Source: Paenibacillus tyrphae
GTDB taxonomy: Bacteria > Bacillota > Bacilli > Paenibacillales > NBRC-103111
Assembly: GCF_024158745.1 (NCBI RefSeq)
Contig: NZ_JAMZAW010000013.1
Location: 146,199 to 210,198 of the forward strand
Direction: 5' to 3'
Length of the DNA: 64,000 nucleotides
Shown here: piece after piece, positions 33,217 to 43,000 of the stretch
Layout: every line of letters begins with the position of its first letter
How positions within the stretch are numbered: position 1 is the stretch's first letter
Translations under genes and position numbers: made by a program
The notes under the pieces: generated by a model
What the model saw: the letters and a program-made list of their open reading frames with translations, nothing else
Told to the model about the DNA's origin: nothing
The model's database searches: none

Positions 33217-35610
33217 CTACAAATCTCCGAAATCAAAATCGTTAAGTTCATCCAGCTTCCCTCTTTCGTCTTCGCTTAGCGGCTCCTGCAGCTGCTCCGC
33301 GGCCCCCTGCCCGTCGAGTCCCCACAGCACGCCTAAGGTCTCCGCAATCGACGATTTCTCCCTCGGCTCGAACGAGCCGAATGCCCTGCGCAAAAAAACC
33401 AGCGAACGCAGGAACGCCTCGTCTTCCAAGGACGCGATATATTCGTCAAGCTGCTGCCACAGCCCCGAGCGGGACAGCAGCGCATACCGGTTCCGCATCG
33501 ACACGCCTTCGAACCAACCCGCTCCCAGCTCCGCCGGAATTCCCGGCGACAGCCGCCGTGATACTTCCTGCGAGCACTGGTCGGGGGAGATCAAGTTCCG
33601 CTCCAGCAATATGGCAAAAGCAAACCCGGACAGCTTCGCATTCCGGTCGTCCCGAGAAGCCAGCGCCCACAGCTCAGCAAGCCACCGCTCGTCGTCCACC
33701 TCTTCCGGATGCTCCTGCGAGATGCGATGCATCTCGTTCATGCCGGTCACCATGCCGCCTGCCGCTTCATCGCTGCACACGGCCGCGTCCACGAGGAGCA
33801 GCGTCCCCCGCAAAAACAACTGCTGAAGCAGCGGCACGAACGACGAGGTATCCACCTTGCGAATGTCGCCGTAGCGGATCAATATCGATAATTCGTTGGC
33901 CGCGGCGGCGATCTGCGCGAAGTCGCCGGCATCGACTGCCAGCCGCTGCAACGTGAGCCTCGCTTCTTCCATCGCCTCGGGAAGTCCGCACTGGCAGGCC
34001 AAGCGGATGATCCGGGAAGCTTCCGAAAGATCCGCGCACCCTTCGAGCCGCTCATGCAGCACAAACGCGGCGGCAAGCTCCACCGTTTCCCCTTTGAGCG
34101 TCGATTCCACCGCTTGAATCTCCGCCTCGGGGCTCCACTGGAGCACCCAGTGCTCCGCCCAGGTCGCCGTGTCCTGCCGTACCTGCTGCTGCCGTGCAAA
34201 ATCGATGCCGAGCAGCGCAAGGCGGTGCAGAAAGACGGACCGGTGCAGATCGAGAAATGCCGCTTCTTCGCTCTTGACACGCCGGTTCTCCCGCAAATCC
34301 AGCTCCAGATCGGCAGCGACGGCGGATTTATATTTCTCCAGCTTCAGACGCTTCAGGTGCCGGTTCAGATCGTCTTGAATCGGCGTCTGGCTGACCCCCT
34401 CGGGCAGCGCACCAATCGCCGTGCCGATATCCGCGCGGGCCAGCGCCTCGGCCACCGAAGCCAAGTCCCCGAACCCGAGACAGACAACGGCCGCATCCCG
34501 CAAATCCCCCCAGGTTGGCATGCTGCCCCCGCGAAGCGAGGCAAGCGATTCGGCCAGCCGTACCCCCTCGATAACGGAAGCGGTGGAACGATGCGTTCCG
34601 CTCTCCCTCAAGGACGAGGCCACTTGCGACAAGTAAAGTGACGGCAGCCTCGCAGCGTCCTGCCGGTTCAAGCAATCCCACACCCGCTCGAAATAGGCCG
34701 GGGCCTGATTGCCCGCACCGTAGCCGGATTGAACGGACAGCTTGTAATACGAATAAGGCATCAGCGTCAGCTTGGTGGACGAACGGGGCAGCTTGCGCAG
34801 CTCCTCATCCGACATCGCTGGCAGCGCCAAGTCCATTCCCGAGACATGATGCGCCCCGGTCACGACCACGATGCGGTCCGACGGTCCGACGGCATCCAGC
34901 GCTTGCCGGATCTGCCGCCGCATGTAAGCTTCACGCACCGCGTTGTAGGACGCTTCCCGCGGGTCATGCGCCCGCTCTTCCTGCTCCAGCAGCTCGCGCA
35001 TTTCCGCGGAAAACCGTTCGATGGCGTGACGATACGCTTCTTTGCTTGGACTATGCTCGAAATGCCGCTCCCAATAGCTGTCGTAATCCGGCTCCCCGGC
35101 CAGCTCGGCAACCCGCTCGTACAGCTCGTTCTGCCGCCGGTAAAAGGCTCTGCGTTCCGCCAGCGCATCCTGTCGGCCCGTTTGACTGCCCTCGCTACCC
35201 GCCGGCCCATCCTCCCGGTCCGTTTCCTCCAGGCTCGCGCTTGCGCGTCTTGCCGCTTGCAGCGTCACCGCCGCATCGGAAGGAAGGTCGATGAACTCGG
35301 CGCGGATCCCGTTCTCCGCCGCCCACAGAAACGCTTGGTATTCGGGAGAATACGAAGCCAGAGGGAATACCAGCGTACGAACCGGAAGCTGATCGGTATA
35401 AGCAAGAATCGCAACGGGCGGCACGACGCCGCGGGAAGCGATCTGCCCGATCAAGTCCCCCGCGTCCGAAGGCCCTTCCACCAGCACGACCTGCGGCCGG
35501 ATTTCGTCCAGAAACGCCCGCAGGTGAAAGGCGCCCGCCGGCGACAAATGGCGGATGCCAAACACATGGACTCTCCCGCCGCTGGTGCTCAATCGTTCAT
35601 CTCCCGGCAT
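33217..35610 (-). CDS. DUF5682-family protein
   Basis: A protein of about 797 residues. The N-terminal 290 residues carry VHVFGIRHLSPAGAFHLRAF, VVLVEGPSDAGDLI and RIVVVTGAHHVSGMD, blocks that resemble the TraB/ChaN (Tiki-like) metal-protease or haem-binding fold; family members typically show GxRHHGPG at the first block, here changed to GIRHLSPAG. The rest is helical and repeat-like. DUF5682 proteins are known mostly from gene clusters with MoxR and VWA genes, as here. The exact start is unclear: ATG at 35610 overlaps the MoxR gene, while a TTG at 35592 behind GGGAG is also possible. Activity unknown. Confidence 0.85.
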   Translation of the reverse strand: MPGDERLSTSGGRVHVFGIRHLSPAGAFHLRAFLDEIRPQVVLVEGPSDAGDLIGQIASRGVVPPVAILAYTDQLPVRTLVFPLASYSPEYQAFLWAAENGIRAEFIDLPSDAAVTLQAARRASASLEETDREDGPAGSEGSQTGRQDALAERRAFYRRQNELYERVAELAGEPDYDSYWERHFEHSPSKEAYRHAIERFSAEMRELLEQEERAHDPREASYNAVREAYMRRQIRQALDAVGPSDRIVVVTGAHHVSGMDLALPAMSDEELRKLPRSSTKLTLMPYSYYKLSVQSGYGAGNQAPAYFERVWDCLNRQDAARLPSLYLSQVASSLRESGTHRSTASVIEGVRLAESLASLRGGSMPTWGDLRDAAVVCLGFGDLASVAEALARADIGTAIGALPEGVSQTPIQDDLNRHLKRLKLEKYKSAVAADLELDLRENRRVKSEEAAFLDLHRSVFLHRLALLGIDFARQQQVRQDTATWAEHWVLQWSPEAEIQAVESTLKGETVELAAAFVLHERLEGCADLSEASRIIRLACQCGLPEAMEEARLTLQRLAVDAGDFAQIAAAANELSILIRYGDIRKVDTSSFVPLLQQLFLRGTLLLVDAAVCSDEAAGGMVTGMNEMHRISQEHPEEVDDERWLAELWALASRDDRNAKLSGFAFAILLERNLISPDQCSQEVSRRLSPGIPAELGAGWFEGVSMRNRYALLSRSGLWQQLDEYIASLEDEAFLRSLVFLRRAFGSFEPREKSSIAETLGVLWGLDGQGAAEQLQEPLSEDERGKLDELNDFDFGDL

Positions 35611-36689
35611 GCGTTGTACAGACTCCGCCATTCCGATCCCCGCTTTTTCATCACATTTTCCAAATATTCCTTCCAAGCAATACGATCCTTCTCCTCATCC
35701 TTCACGATGGCGCCTTGCAGGGCGGCGGCCAAATCCTCCTCTTGGATTCGTCCGTTTCCGAAGCTGGCGGCCAGCGCCATGCTGTTCGTCAAGAGCGAGA
35801 TCGCTTCCGCCGTCGAGATGACGCCGCTCGGCGATTTCAGCTTCTCCTTGCTGTCCAACGTTACCCCGGCGCGCAGCTCCCGGAAAATGGTAACAATCTT
35901 GCGTACCGCCTCTTCCTCCGGCAGCGCCGCCTGCAGTTCGTAGTTGGCGGCAATTTCGCCAACCCGTTTGCGCACGATCTCGACTTCCGTCTCCAGGCCG
36001 GACGGCGACGGCAGCACAAGAATGTTGAACCGGCGCTTGAGCGCGGCGGACATTTCGTTGACGCCCCGGTCCCGCGTGTTCGCCGTTGCGATGATCGAGA
36101 AGCCTCTGGCCGCCGATACCTCGCGTCCCAGCTCGGGGATGGAGATCGTTTTTTCCGACAAAATCGAAATCAGCGCATCCTGCACCTCGGAGGCGCAGCG
36201 GGAAATTTCCTCGAAACGGGCAATTCCGCCGCCCTCCATCGCCCGGTAAATCGGGCTCTTGATCAGCGCTTCGTCCGACGGGCCGTGCGCCAGCAGCATC
36301 GCATAGTTCCACGAATACCGGACATGCTCCTCGCTCGTTCCGGCCGTTCCCTGAATAACCTTGGACGAGTCGCCGTGAATCGCGGCCGTCAAGTTCTCGG
36401 AAAGCCACGATTTTGCCGTTCCCGGCTCCCCGATCAGCAGCAGCGCCCGGTCCGTCAGCAGCGTCGCGACGGCAATCTCCACCAGCCGCGTGTGGCCGAT
36501 ATATTTGGGCGTGATGTTCACGCCCCCCGCTTGCCCCCCGGTAATGAACGTAAGCACAGACCGCGGCGACAGCTGCCAGCCCGCCGGTTTCGGGTCTTGA
36601 TCCGCTTCCTTCAACGCTTCCAGTTCCTTGGCGTACAGCCGCTCCGCAGGCAGCCTCAATACATTTTGCTTCTGATCCATTCGATCCAT
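35589..36689 (-). CDS. MoxR-family AAA+ ATPase
   Basis: A 366-residue ATPase. Walker A reads LLIGEPGTAKSWLSE, the Walker B region GGGIARFEEISRC has Glu-Glu where most AAA+ proteins have Asp-Glu, sensor 1 is SIIATANTRDRG, and the arginine-finger region is SAALKRRFNILVL. This belongs to the MoxR branch, whose members work with VWA proteins. AAAGGAG lies just before the ATG. The gene overlaps the preceding HEAT-like gene by 34 nt and the following DUF5682 gene by up to 22 nt, showing strict translational coupling of the cassette. Confidence 0.92.
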   Translation of the reverse strand: MDRMDQKQNVLRLPAERLYAKELEALKEADQDPKPAGWQLSPRSVLTFITGGQAGGVNITPKYIGHTRLVEIAVATLLTDRALLLIGEPGTAKSWLSENLTAAIHGDSSKVIQGTAGTSEEHVRYSWNYAMLLAHGPSDEALIKSPIYRAMEGGGIARFEEISRCASEVQDALISILSEKTISIPELGREVSAARGFSIIATANTRDRGVNEMSAALKRRFNILVLPSPSGLETEVEIVRKRVGEIAANYELQAALPEEEAVRKIVTIFRELRAGVTLDSKEKLKSPSGVISTAEAISLLTNSMALAASFGNGRIQEEDLAAALQGAIVKDEEKDRIAWKEYLENVMKKRGSEWRSLYNACREMND

Positions 36690-38455
36690 CCCGCTCCTTT
36701 GCCCATTTCCGCTTCATCGCTTGTTTTCGTTTTAAGCCGCTCCGTCACTTCAAGCACCTGCTGCTTCACGCTTTCGTAGGCGATCAGGTCCGCGAACTTC
36801 TCCAGCCTTTCGGCATAGCTGCCGGGAAGCAGCGACATCAGTGCCAATTTTTCCCGGTCCAAATAATAAAACTGCTTGCCTCCCGAGCCTTCCAGCGCCT
36901 TCATCAGCAGCTCCGGGGTTTCCCCGTGCCCGATCTTGAACAAGGCGAAGAACAGCGAGACTGTTCTCGGCTTCATCTGCTGCGGCGCCACCTGCACCTT
37001 TTTCAGCAAGTAATCGGTGATTTTCGTGTCCGGCTCCTGGACGAACCGGCACACCAGTTCTTCTTCGTTGATGTCCACGAACAAATGCACCCAGCGGGGA
37101 TCCCACGAAATCGCGGACGACTCCTCCGCCTCACGATACACGGTTAGGGCCAGCCGCTCGGTCAAATCGTACAGCGTACGCAGCAGCTCTTTGGCCTGCG
37201 CCTGCTGCTTGTTGTGAACCAGAGGAGCGAACTGGTCGTAAGCCTCCTCCGGGGACAAGCAGCGAAGCGCCGCTTGAAAGCTGTACGAAATGTGCTTTCC
37301 GCCCCACTGCCGGTACAGCGATTCGACAAACCGATAGCCTTCCGGCCGCTGCATGTCGAGCAGAAGTTCTGCCGCATATTCTTGAACAGCCGTCGTTTCT
37401 TTGACCATAAAAGCAGGCGAGGACAGCAGCTTTTCCAAAAATACGCGCACCGCCTCGTCGTTCTTCCCTTTTAGGCATTGCACCGCCGCCGACAGTTGCT
37501 CCACCGCTTCCGTTTTCGCGGAGCTGCCGTCAAAATCATTCAACCACGCTTCCGCTTGGTCCAATATGCGCTGGATCAACGTAGGATGGAAATAAGTTTG
37601 AATCGGTTCCACCGCAAGCTCGCGGTCCTTGCCTACCAGCGCTTCGAACAACCGGTCGGCCGCCCGCCCGGTCCCCAGCCGGGATAAGGCCGATAAGGCA
37701 GCGCGGCGTATTTCTTTTCTTCTCTCGTACGAATTCTCCAGCACGACGTCCTCCAGCTCGGGGTAGTCCCCGAGAATGTCCACGGCCGCTATGCGGACTT
37801 CGGCCGCGCCTTCGCCGGCCGCCTGCAGAATTAGCTCGGCATTCACCGGACCCTGCAGATGATGGATCAAATACAGCTTGCGGGCATCCCCTTTGCCGCC
37901 CTGAAGGTTCAACTGCCGATGTAGTATCGGTACGACCGCAGGGCCGATCGACGGAATAACTTTATCGTACATAAACTCGGCAATTTCCGCATACCCGTCT
38001 TCCAAAGCGGCGACCGCAGGCATGTGCGTCCGAAAATCTTGAAACAACGAGTCTTCGTACCCTTGGTGGATCACTTCCAAGCGGCCGGGCCCGCGTTCCG
38101 TCAAAGCGTCGATGAGAGACCTCATTTTCCGGTACGGGATGGCTGTTACCCCGCGCGTATCCGTCACTTGAACCTCCTCCAGCGTCCCCTGCGCCTCGGT
38201 CCGCCCTTGGGTATACAGAATGGAGTGCAGCAGGGTGCCGAGCTCCAGCAGTTTGGCGGAGGCTTGCTCGGGCTTTGCTTCCGTAATGAGCTGCACGCCA
38301 TCGGCCAGCCGGTTGAACACCGGCGCATTCTCTCCAAGCTTGCGCAGCTGAGGCAGCAGCCGGGTTAGCCGCAGGTCGCCCGCGGCGACGGAACTGCCGG
38401 CGATAAACAACCGGCGCACTTCTTGATGCAGATCGGTAAGCACCTGTAAGCTCAT
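36656..38455 (-). CDS. HEAT-like repeat protein of the five-gene cassette
   Basis: A 599-residue, almost wholly helical protein with no signal peptide or membrane helix. Helical pairs such as AEVRIAAVDILGDYPELEDV, RRKEIRRAALSALSRLG and AVEQLSAAVQCLKGKNDEA look like HEAT/armadillo repeats, so it is likely a scaffold. In similar clusters a DUF5691-type protein takes this place; I cannot confirm the match by eye. AAGGAG precedes the ATG at 38455. It starts 16 nt after the SWIM gene and overlaps the MoxR gene. Confidence 0.8.
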   Translation of the reverse strand: MSLQVLTDLHQEVRRLFIAGSSVAAGDLRLTRLLPQLRKLGENAPVFNRLADGVQLITEAKPEQASAKLLELGTLLHSILYTQGRTEAQGTLEEVQVTDTRGVTAIPYRKMRSLIDALTERGPGRLEVIHQGYEDSLFQDFRTHMPAVAALEDGYAEIAEFMYDKVIPSIGPAVVPILHRQLNLQGGKGDARKLYLIHHLQGPVNAELILQAAGEGAAEVRIAAVDILGDYPELEDVVLENSYERRKEIRRAALSALSRLGTGRAADRLFEALVGKDRELAVEPIQTYFHPTLIQRILDQAEAWLNDFDGSSAKTEAVEQLSAAVQCLKGKNDEAVRVFLEKLLSSPAFMVKETTAVQEYAAELLLDMQRPEGYRFVESLYRQWGGKHISYSFQAALRCLSPEEAYDQFAPLVHNKQQAQAKELLRTLYDLTERLALTVYREAEESSAISWDPRWVHLFVDINEEELVCRFVQEPDTKITDYLLKKVQVAPQQMKPRTVSLFFALFKIGHGETPELLMKALEGSGGKQFYYLDREKLALMSLLPGSYAERLEKFADLIAYESVKQQVLEVTERLKTKTSDEAEMGKGAGWIEWIRSKMY

Positions 38456-38471
38456 GGATTCTCTCCTTGTT

Positions 38472-39914
38472 TTAGTAAATAAATCTGACGATTTCGCTTG
38501 ACGTCACGAGAGCAAGCGGTTGAGCCAGCAGCCTTCCATCGGCAAAATCATGCTCGAACATGACCAGCATGGCTTGGTCCTGCGTGTCACCGTGCTTGAG
38601 TAGCGGCAGCAGCTGCGTGCTCGACTGGCCCAGCGCCGGAATATCGCCGAGAACGATCCGTTTGCCCTGCTCGTCCTCCAGGATGTAATCCTCCCCAATC
38701 TGGCCAAGTTTGGCGTAGTGAAGCAGCATCACCGGATGTTTGTCGGACAGCGGGTTTTTCAATTGATTTTTGACCGTCTTGACCGCCTCGACATACGAAC
38801 GCCGGGCATGGCTCCCGATCGTCCCGTAGTCCTCCGGCTTCATATCGCGGACCGTCATGTCCTCCCATCGCGCCCGCGGATTCAAGTCTCCCGGGTAGAC
38901 GAGCAGCTCCTTCGCGGCAACGACCGAGAAGAACGAATCCTCTTCCTTCAAATGCTTCGCCGCCCGGAACGGTCTGTAGCTGCGGACCGCAAAAATGTCT
39001 CCGCTCTGCAGCTCCATCCAAAAGCCTTCATCGACGTACTCGCCTCTTGCCTCATCCGTATACGAACGGAAAGTGAGCTGCGCCAATTCCGCCTGTTGCC
39101 GGGCTAATCCGTGCTCGCGGAGCTCGGCCAGCTGCCAGGCATGCCCGAGCCGTTCTTCCAAGCCGCTTTCCGTATCTGGCGGAAGCTCAGGATTTTGCTG
39201 TCTTTCCGTTAAATAGTCCCTGCTTTTCTTAACCAAAGACTGCAATATGGTTAAGCGGTCCATCGCTTCCGTGTACACGCGCTCACGGTCTTCGGACGTA
39301 CGCAGGATAAAGAGCAGCTCGCGAAACGCCGCCTGAATGCCGGGAATATAGTAGTTTCCAAGCTGCTTCGCTTGGTCTTCCATCATCTTGGCCGTTTTCG
39401 CGTCAAGTCCCGCCAGCCCGTTCTGCACGATCTGGTGAACCAGCTTTTCCAATAAGCCGATGCCTTCGAGTTGGGCGGCCCGTTTCTTGGCCAAGGCCGA
39501 TTTGTTCGGCTTTCGCTTGACGGCCGTCTCTTCTCCGGCAGCCGCCGTTTCCTTCTTCTTCTCCTCCCGTTTCTCCGCCTTGTCCCGCTTGTCCGCGATG
39601 TCCTGAGGAATCGCATCAACCTGGAATTGTTTACCGAGAACGTAGGCGTACATCAAGCCTAAAATATGCTTGCACGGAAATTGCCGGCTCGGGCAGCTGC
39701 AGCGAAACACAGGGCTGTCCTGCTTGACGAAATCGACGGAGCAACGGTACGGCTCCTTGCCGCTTCCTTTGCATTCCCCGAAAATAAGCGTTTCGTCCTC
39801 CGACCGGCACAGCTTCGGGAAGCTGTTTTTCTTGACGAGATCCCTGCCGTTCTTGATCGCAGCGGCATTTAACGCAACGGAATCCACATAAGCTTCTGTC
39901 ATCGTAGCTATCAT
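38472..39914 (-). CDS. SWIM zinc-finger protein, first gene of the five-gene cassette
   Basis: A 480-residue protein. Near residues 70-85 the sequence FRCSCPSRQFPCKHILGL fits the SWIM zinc finger CxCx(n)CxH, a module that binds DNA or proteins. A highly charged Lys/Glu linker (about 105-145) follows, then a helical region and a C-terminal beta-rich domain. AAGGAG stands six nt before the ATG. As the first gene of a same-strand run ending at a single terminator near 31960, it probably supplies target recognition for the MoxR/VWA machinery; that role is inference. Confidence 0.9.
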   Translation of the reverse strand: MIATMTEAYVDSVALNAAAIKNGRDLVKKNSFPKLCRSEDETLIFGECKGSGKEPYRCSVDFVKQDSPVFRCSCPSRQFPCKHILGLMYAYVLGKQFQVDAIPQDIADKRDKAEKREEKKKETAAAGEETAVKRKPNKSALAKKRAAQLEGIGLLEKLVHQIVQNGLAGLDAKTAKMMEDQAKQLGNYYIPGIQAAFRELLFILRTSEDRERVYTEAMDRLTILQSLVKKSRDYLTERQQNPELPPDTESGLEERLGHAWQLAELREHGLARQQAELAQLTFRSYTDEARGEYVDEGFWMELQSGDIFAVRSYRPFRAAKHLKEEDSFFSVVAAKELLVYPGDLNPRARWEDMTVRDMKPEDYGTIGSHARRSYVEAVKTVKNQLKNPLSDKHPVMLLHYAKLGQIGEDYILEDEQGKRIVLGDIPALGQSSTQLLPLLKHGDTQDQAMLVMFEHDFADGRLLAQPLALVTSSEIVRFIY

Positions 39915-40031
39915 CGCATGCTCCTTGGTAAAAATAAGGTGATCTTAGCCTTTTTCCACGTGCAGGAGCCTTTTTCCTTTTTTTAAATGGTAAAAAAATA
40001 GCATTCAATCTCGGATGGCGATGGCTGCAGG

Positions 40032-40071
40032 CAAAAAAAAAGACCAAGCCCGCTCCAAACGGACTTGGTCT
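40032..40071 (-). terminator. Terminator of the surface-protein operon
   Basis: AGACCAAG and CTTGGTCT arms with an inner TCCG/CGGG-rich section form a hairpin; on the minus strand it is followed by nine T residues. It lies directly behind the giant surface-protein gene. Confidence 0.88.
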
Positions 40072-40082
40072 ATCGTGGGTTG

Positions 40083-43000
40083 CTATATAAACGAGATGGC
40101 TTTCAGCAGCCGGTACAGCATGGTCGCCGCCTCGGCTCGCGAGGCCGAATCGGCCGGCCGGAAACGGCCTTGGTCGTCGCCCTCGATAATCCCGGCTTTG
40201 ACCGCCTGACGCACCGCGTCGCCGGCCCATGCGGAAATATTGGCGGAATCTTGGAACGATTCGCCGGCGCTGCGGATGTCTGCGGGCTTGGCCCCGACGT
40301 ACTTGATCGCACGCGCCGTCATGGCCGCCAGTTCTTCCCGGGTGACGGTTTGATTCGGACGGAAGGTGCCGTCTTCGTACCCGTCGATCAGCTTCGCTTT
40401 ATGCGCGGCGCCGACCGCTGAGGCGAACCAATCGCCATCTTTTACATCGCCGAACGGCGCCTTCTCTTGCGAGACGTTGAGCCCCAGCGAGCGAACCAGC
40501 AGGGCGGCCCATTCCGCCCGGGTCACGCGGCCTTCCGGCTCGTACGCATCAGCCTTTCGCCCTTGCACGATCAGCTTGGACGCCAGCGATTCGATTGTCG
40601 ATTTCGCCCAATGTCCTTGCAGATCGCCGAACGAAACGGAGCGGTCGAGCACCGTATACACGCTGAAGCCTTGTCGTTTCAGCTTCGCAACGGGCTTGCC
40701 GTCCCGGGTCTCAAATACGGTCGGGACAAACCGGTATTCGCGCGCTACAGGGTCCCACCATACGCCGGTGGCGGTTGCCGCATTCGCTTGCCCGTTTAAC
40801 GGCAGCGTGCGGACGGTATAGCTGGTGAAGACATTTTGCTTCACTTCGTTGCCGTTGCTATCCGTGATGCGAACGTAGAAATCAGCCGGAGCTGCGAGTT
40901 CCTTGCCGCCTATGCGGCGGAGCGCCTCGCTGAGCTGCTCGCGCTCTTGAGCATCGGGCGTTCGAATTCCGACGTTAACGTGGAGATCGTCGGCCGGTAA
41001 ACCGAGCAGCTTCGCCAGCGTCTGCGGGTCGATCTGCGCCAGCGGCAGCTCCATCAGCCCGCCGGCCGTCTGGAACAAGATCGACAGCTCCGGATTCATC
41101 GCCAGCAGCTTCGCAATCGTAGCCGATGGCAGCTCCACGTAAGCGGAGGAAGCGGAAGCCGTGACCCGGACAAGACCGGTTCGGATGTCGTCCTGCGATA
41201 CCTGGATTGTTTCTTTCGAGCCGTCGTGCGAGCGGACGTTTACCGCAATCCCTTCGGGATTCGGCGTCGGCGCCGGACCCGACGATCCCCCGGAAGACGC
41301 CGAAGGCGAATCGCTACCGCTGTCATTGCTCCAAGCGGTCACGCGGATAACAGCGGTCGCCGAACGGCCGCCGTAAGTGGCGGTTACGACTGTCGTTCCC
41401 GGCTGCAGCGCAGTCACAACGCCTTCCTCATTGATCCCGGCAATCCCCGCGGCTTGGAATGTGTAGACAGCCGCGCGGCCGATTAGCGTCGTGCTCTTAT
41501 CCGAGAAATCCGCTATGAGTACGGCCGGAACGGATTGGCCCGTTTTCAGCTCGTACGTATCCGGCGTAAAGCGGATGCCGGTAAGGGCAACATCAAGGTT
41601 GACAATAATCGTCGCCTGAACCGTATCCTCGCCGTACGTTGCGCTCACCACGGTTGTTCCTGCCTTTTTGCCGGTAACCACTCCGTGCAGATCCACTTCC
41701 GCGATAGCGGCGTCCTTGACGGAGTAAATCACTCCGTTCGTCAGGACGATTCGTCCGCCTCCGTACGTTGCGCTGACGACCGTATTGGCCTGCTCTCCTA
41801 CCTTCAGGCTGTAAGAAGGCCGGTCGAAGGCGAGGCCGGTGATGCTTTTATTGACGAGGACGGACGTTTCGGCCTTGATGCCGCCATACGTCGCCGCCAG
41901 CACGGTGCTTCCGCTTCTTACCCCGGTGAGCTGACCGGATTCGTTGACCAAGGCCACGGACGTATCCTTGACCGTATACACAACGCCAGCAGTTAATCTG
42001 ACAACCTTGCTGTCCGAGTAAGTCGCCTTCACAACGGTATCCCGGGTTTCCCCCGTCTTAACCGCATACTCCGATGCCTCAAAAGCGATTCCCAGCAAAA
42101 CCGGAGGTTGGATTTTCAGCGTCAGAACCTTGGATACGGCTATGCCGTTACCGTCCTTCACTTGAATCGTCACCGTGTAGACACCGGATTCCTTCGGCGT
42201 TCCGTTTATCGTTCCTCTGGAAGCATCCAGTGTCAGGCCATCAGGTAGACGGCCGTCTTCGACACTCCAGCGGTAGGTGCCGCTGCCACCCGCCGCACTT
42301 AAGGTTCTGCCTGCATAGGTCAAGCCTACGGTACCTTCCGGCAGAGGCGCCGCCGTGAAGATCAGCTCCGGATTCACTTGGATGCTAAGGTTCTTAACGA
42401 CCGTGACTCCGTTGCTGTCCTTCACTTGAACCTGAAACTCATAATTTCCTGCCGTCGTCGGCTTCCCTTGAACGAAAGCTTTCTTCGGATCGAGCGGGTC
42501 GACGGCAAACGTCAGTCCCGCAGGAAGCGAACCGCTGACCGACCATGTGTAGGTCCCGCTGCCGCCGGCTGCGGAAAACTCTTGGTTGGCGTAAGCCACA
42601 CCGACCGTTCCTTCAGTCAGCTCCGGCGTTTGAACCTTCAATGCCGCACGGACTAGCAGTGTGACAGCTTTTGTCGCCTTCACACCATTGCCATCCGCAA
42701 CCTGGACCGTGAAGCTGTACGTACCTTCCGCCGACGGCGTCCCGCTTATCGCGGCGGTCGCCGGATCAAACGTCATACCGGCCGGAAGCGAGCCGCTTAC
42801 GACGGACCATGTGTACGTCCCGTTCCCACCGCTTGCGCTGAGTATTTGCTGCGGATAGGCGATTCCCACGGTGCCTTCCGGCAGAGCCGGCGCTTGAATG
42901 ACAAGCTGCGGATGAATCTGAAGCGTCAGCGCTCTTGACGCCGTTATCGAGTTGCCGTCCGTCACCAGAACCGTGAAGGAGAACGCGCCTTCGCCGGTCG

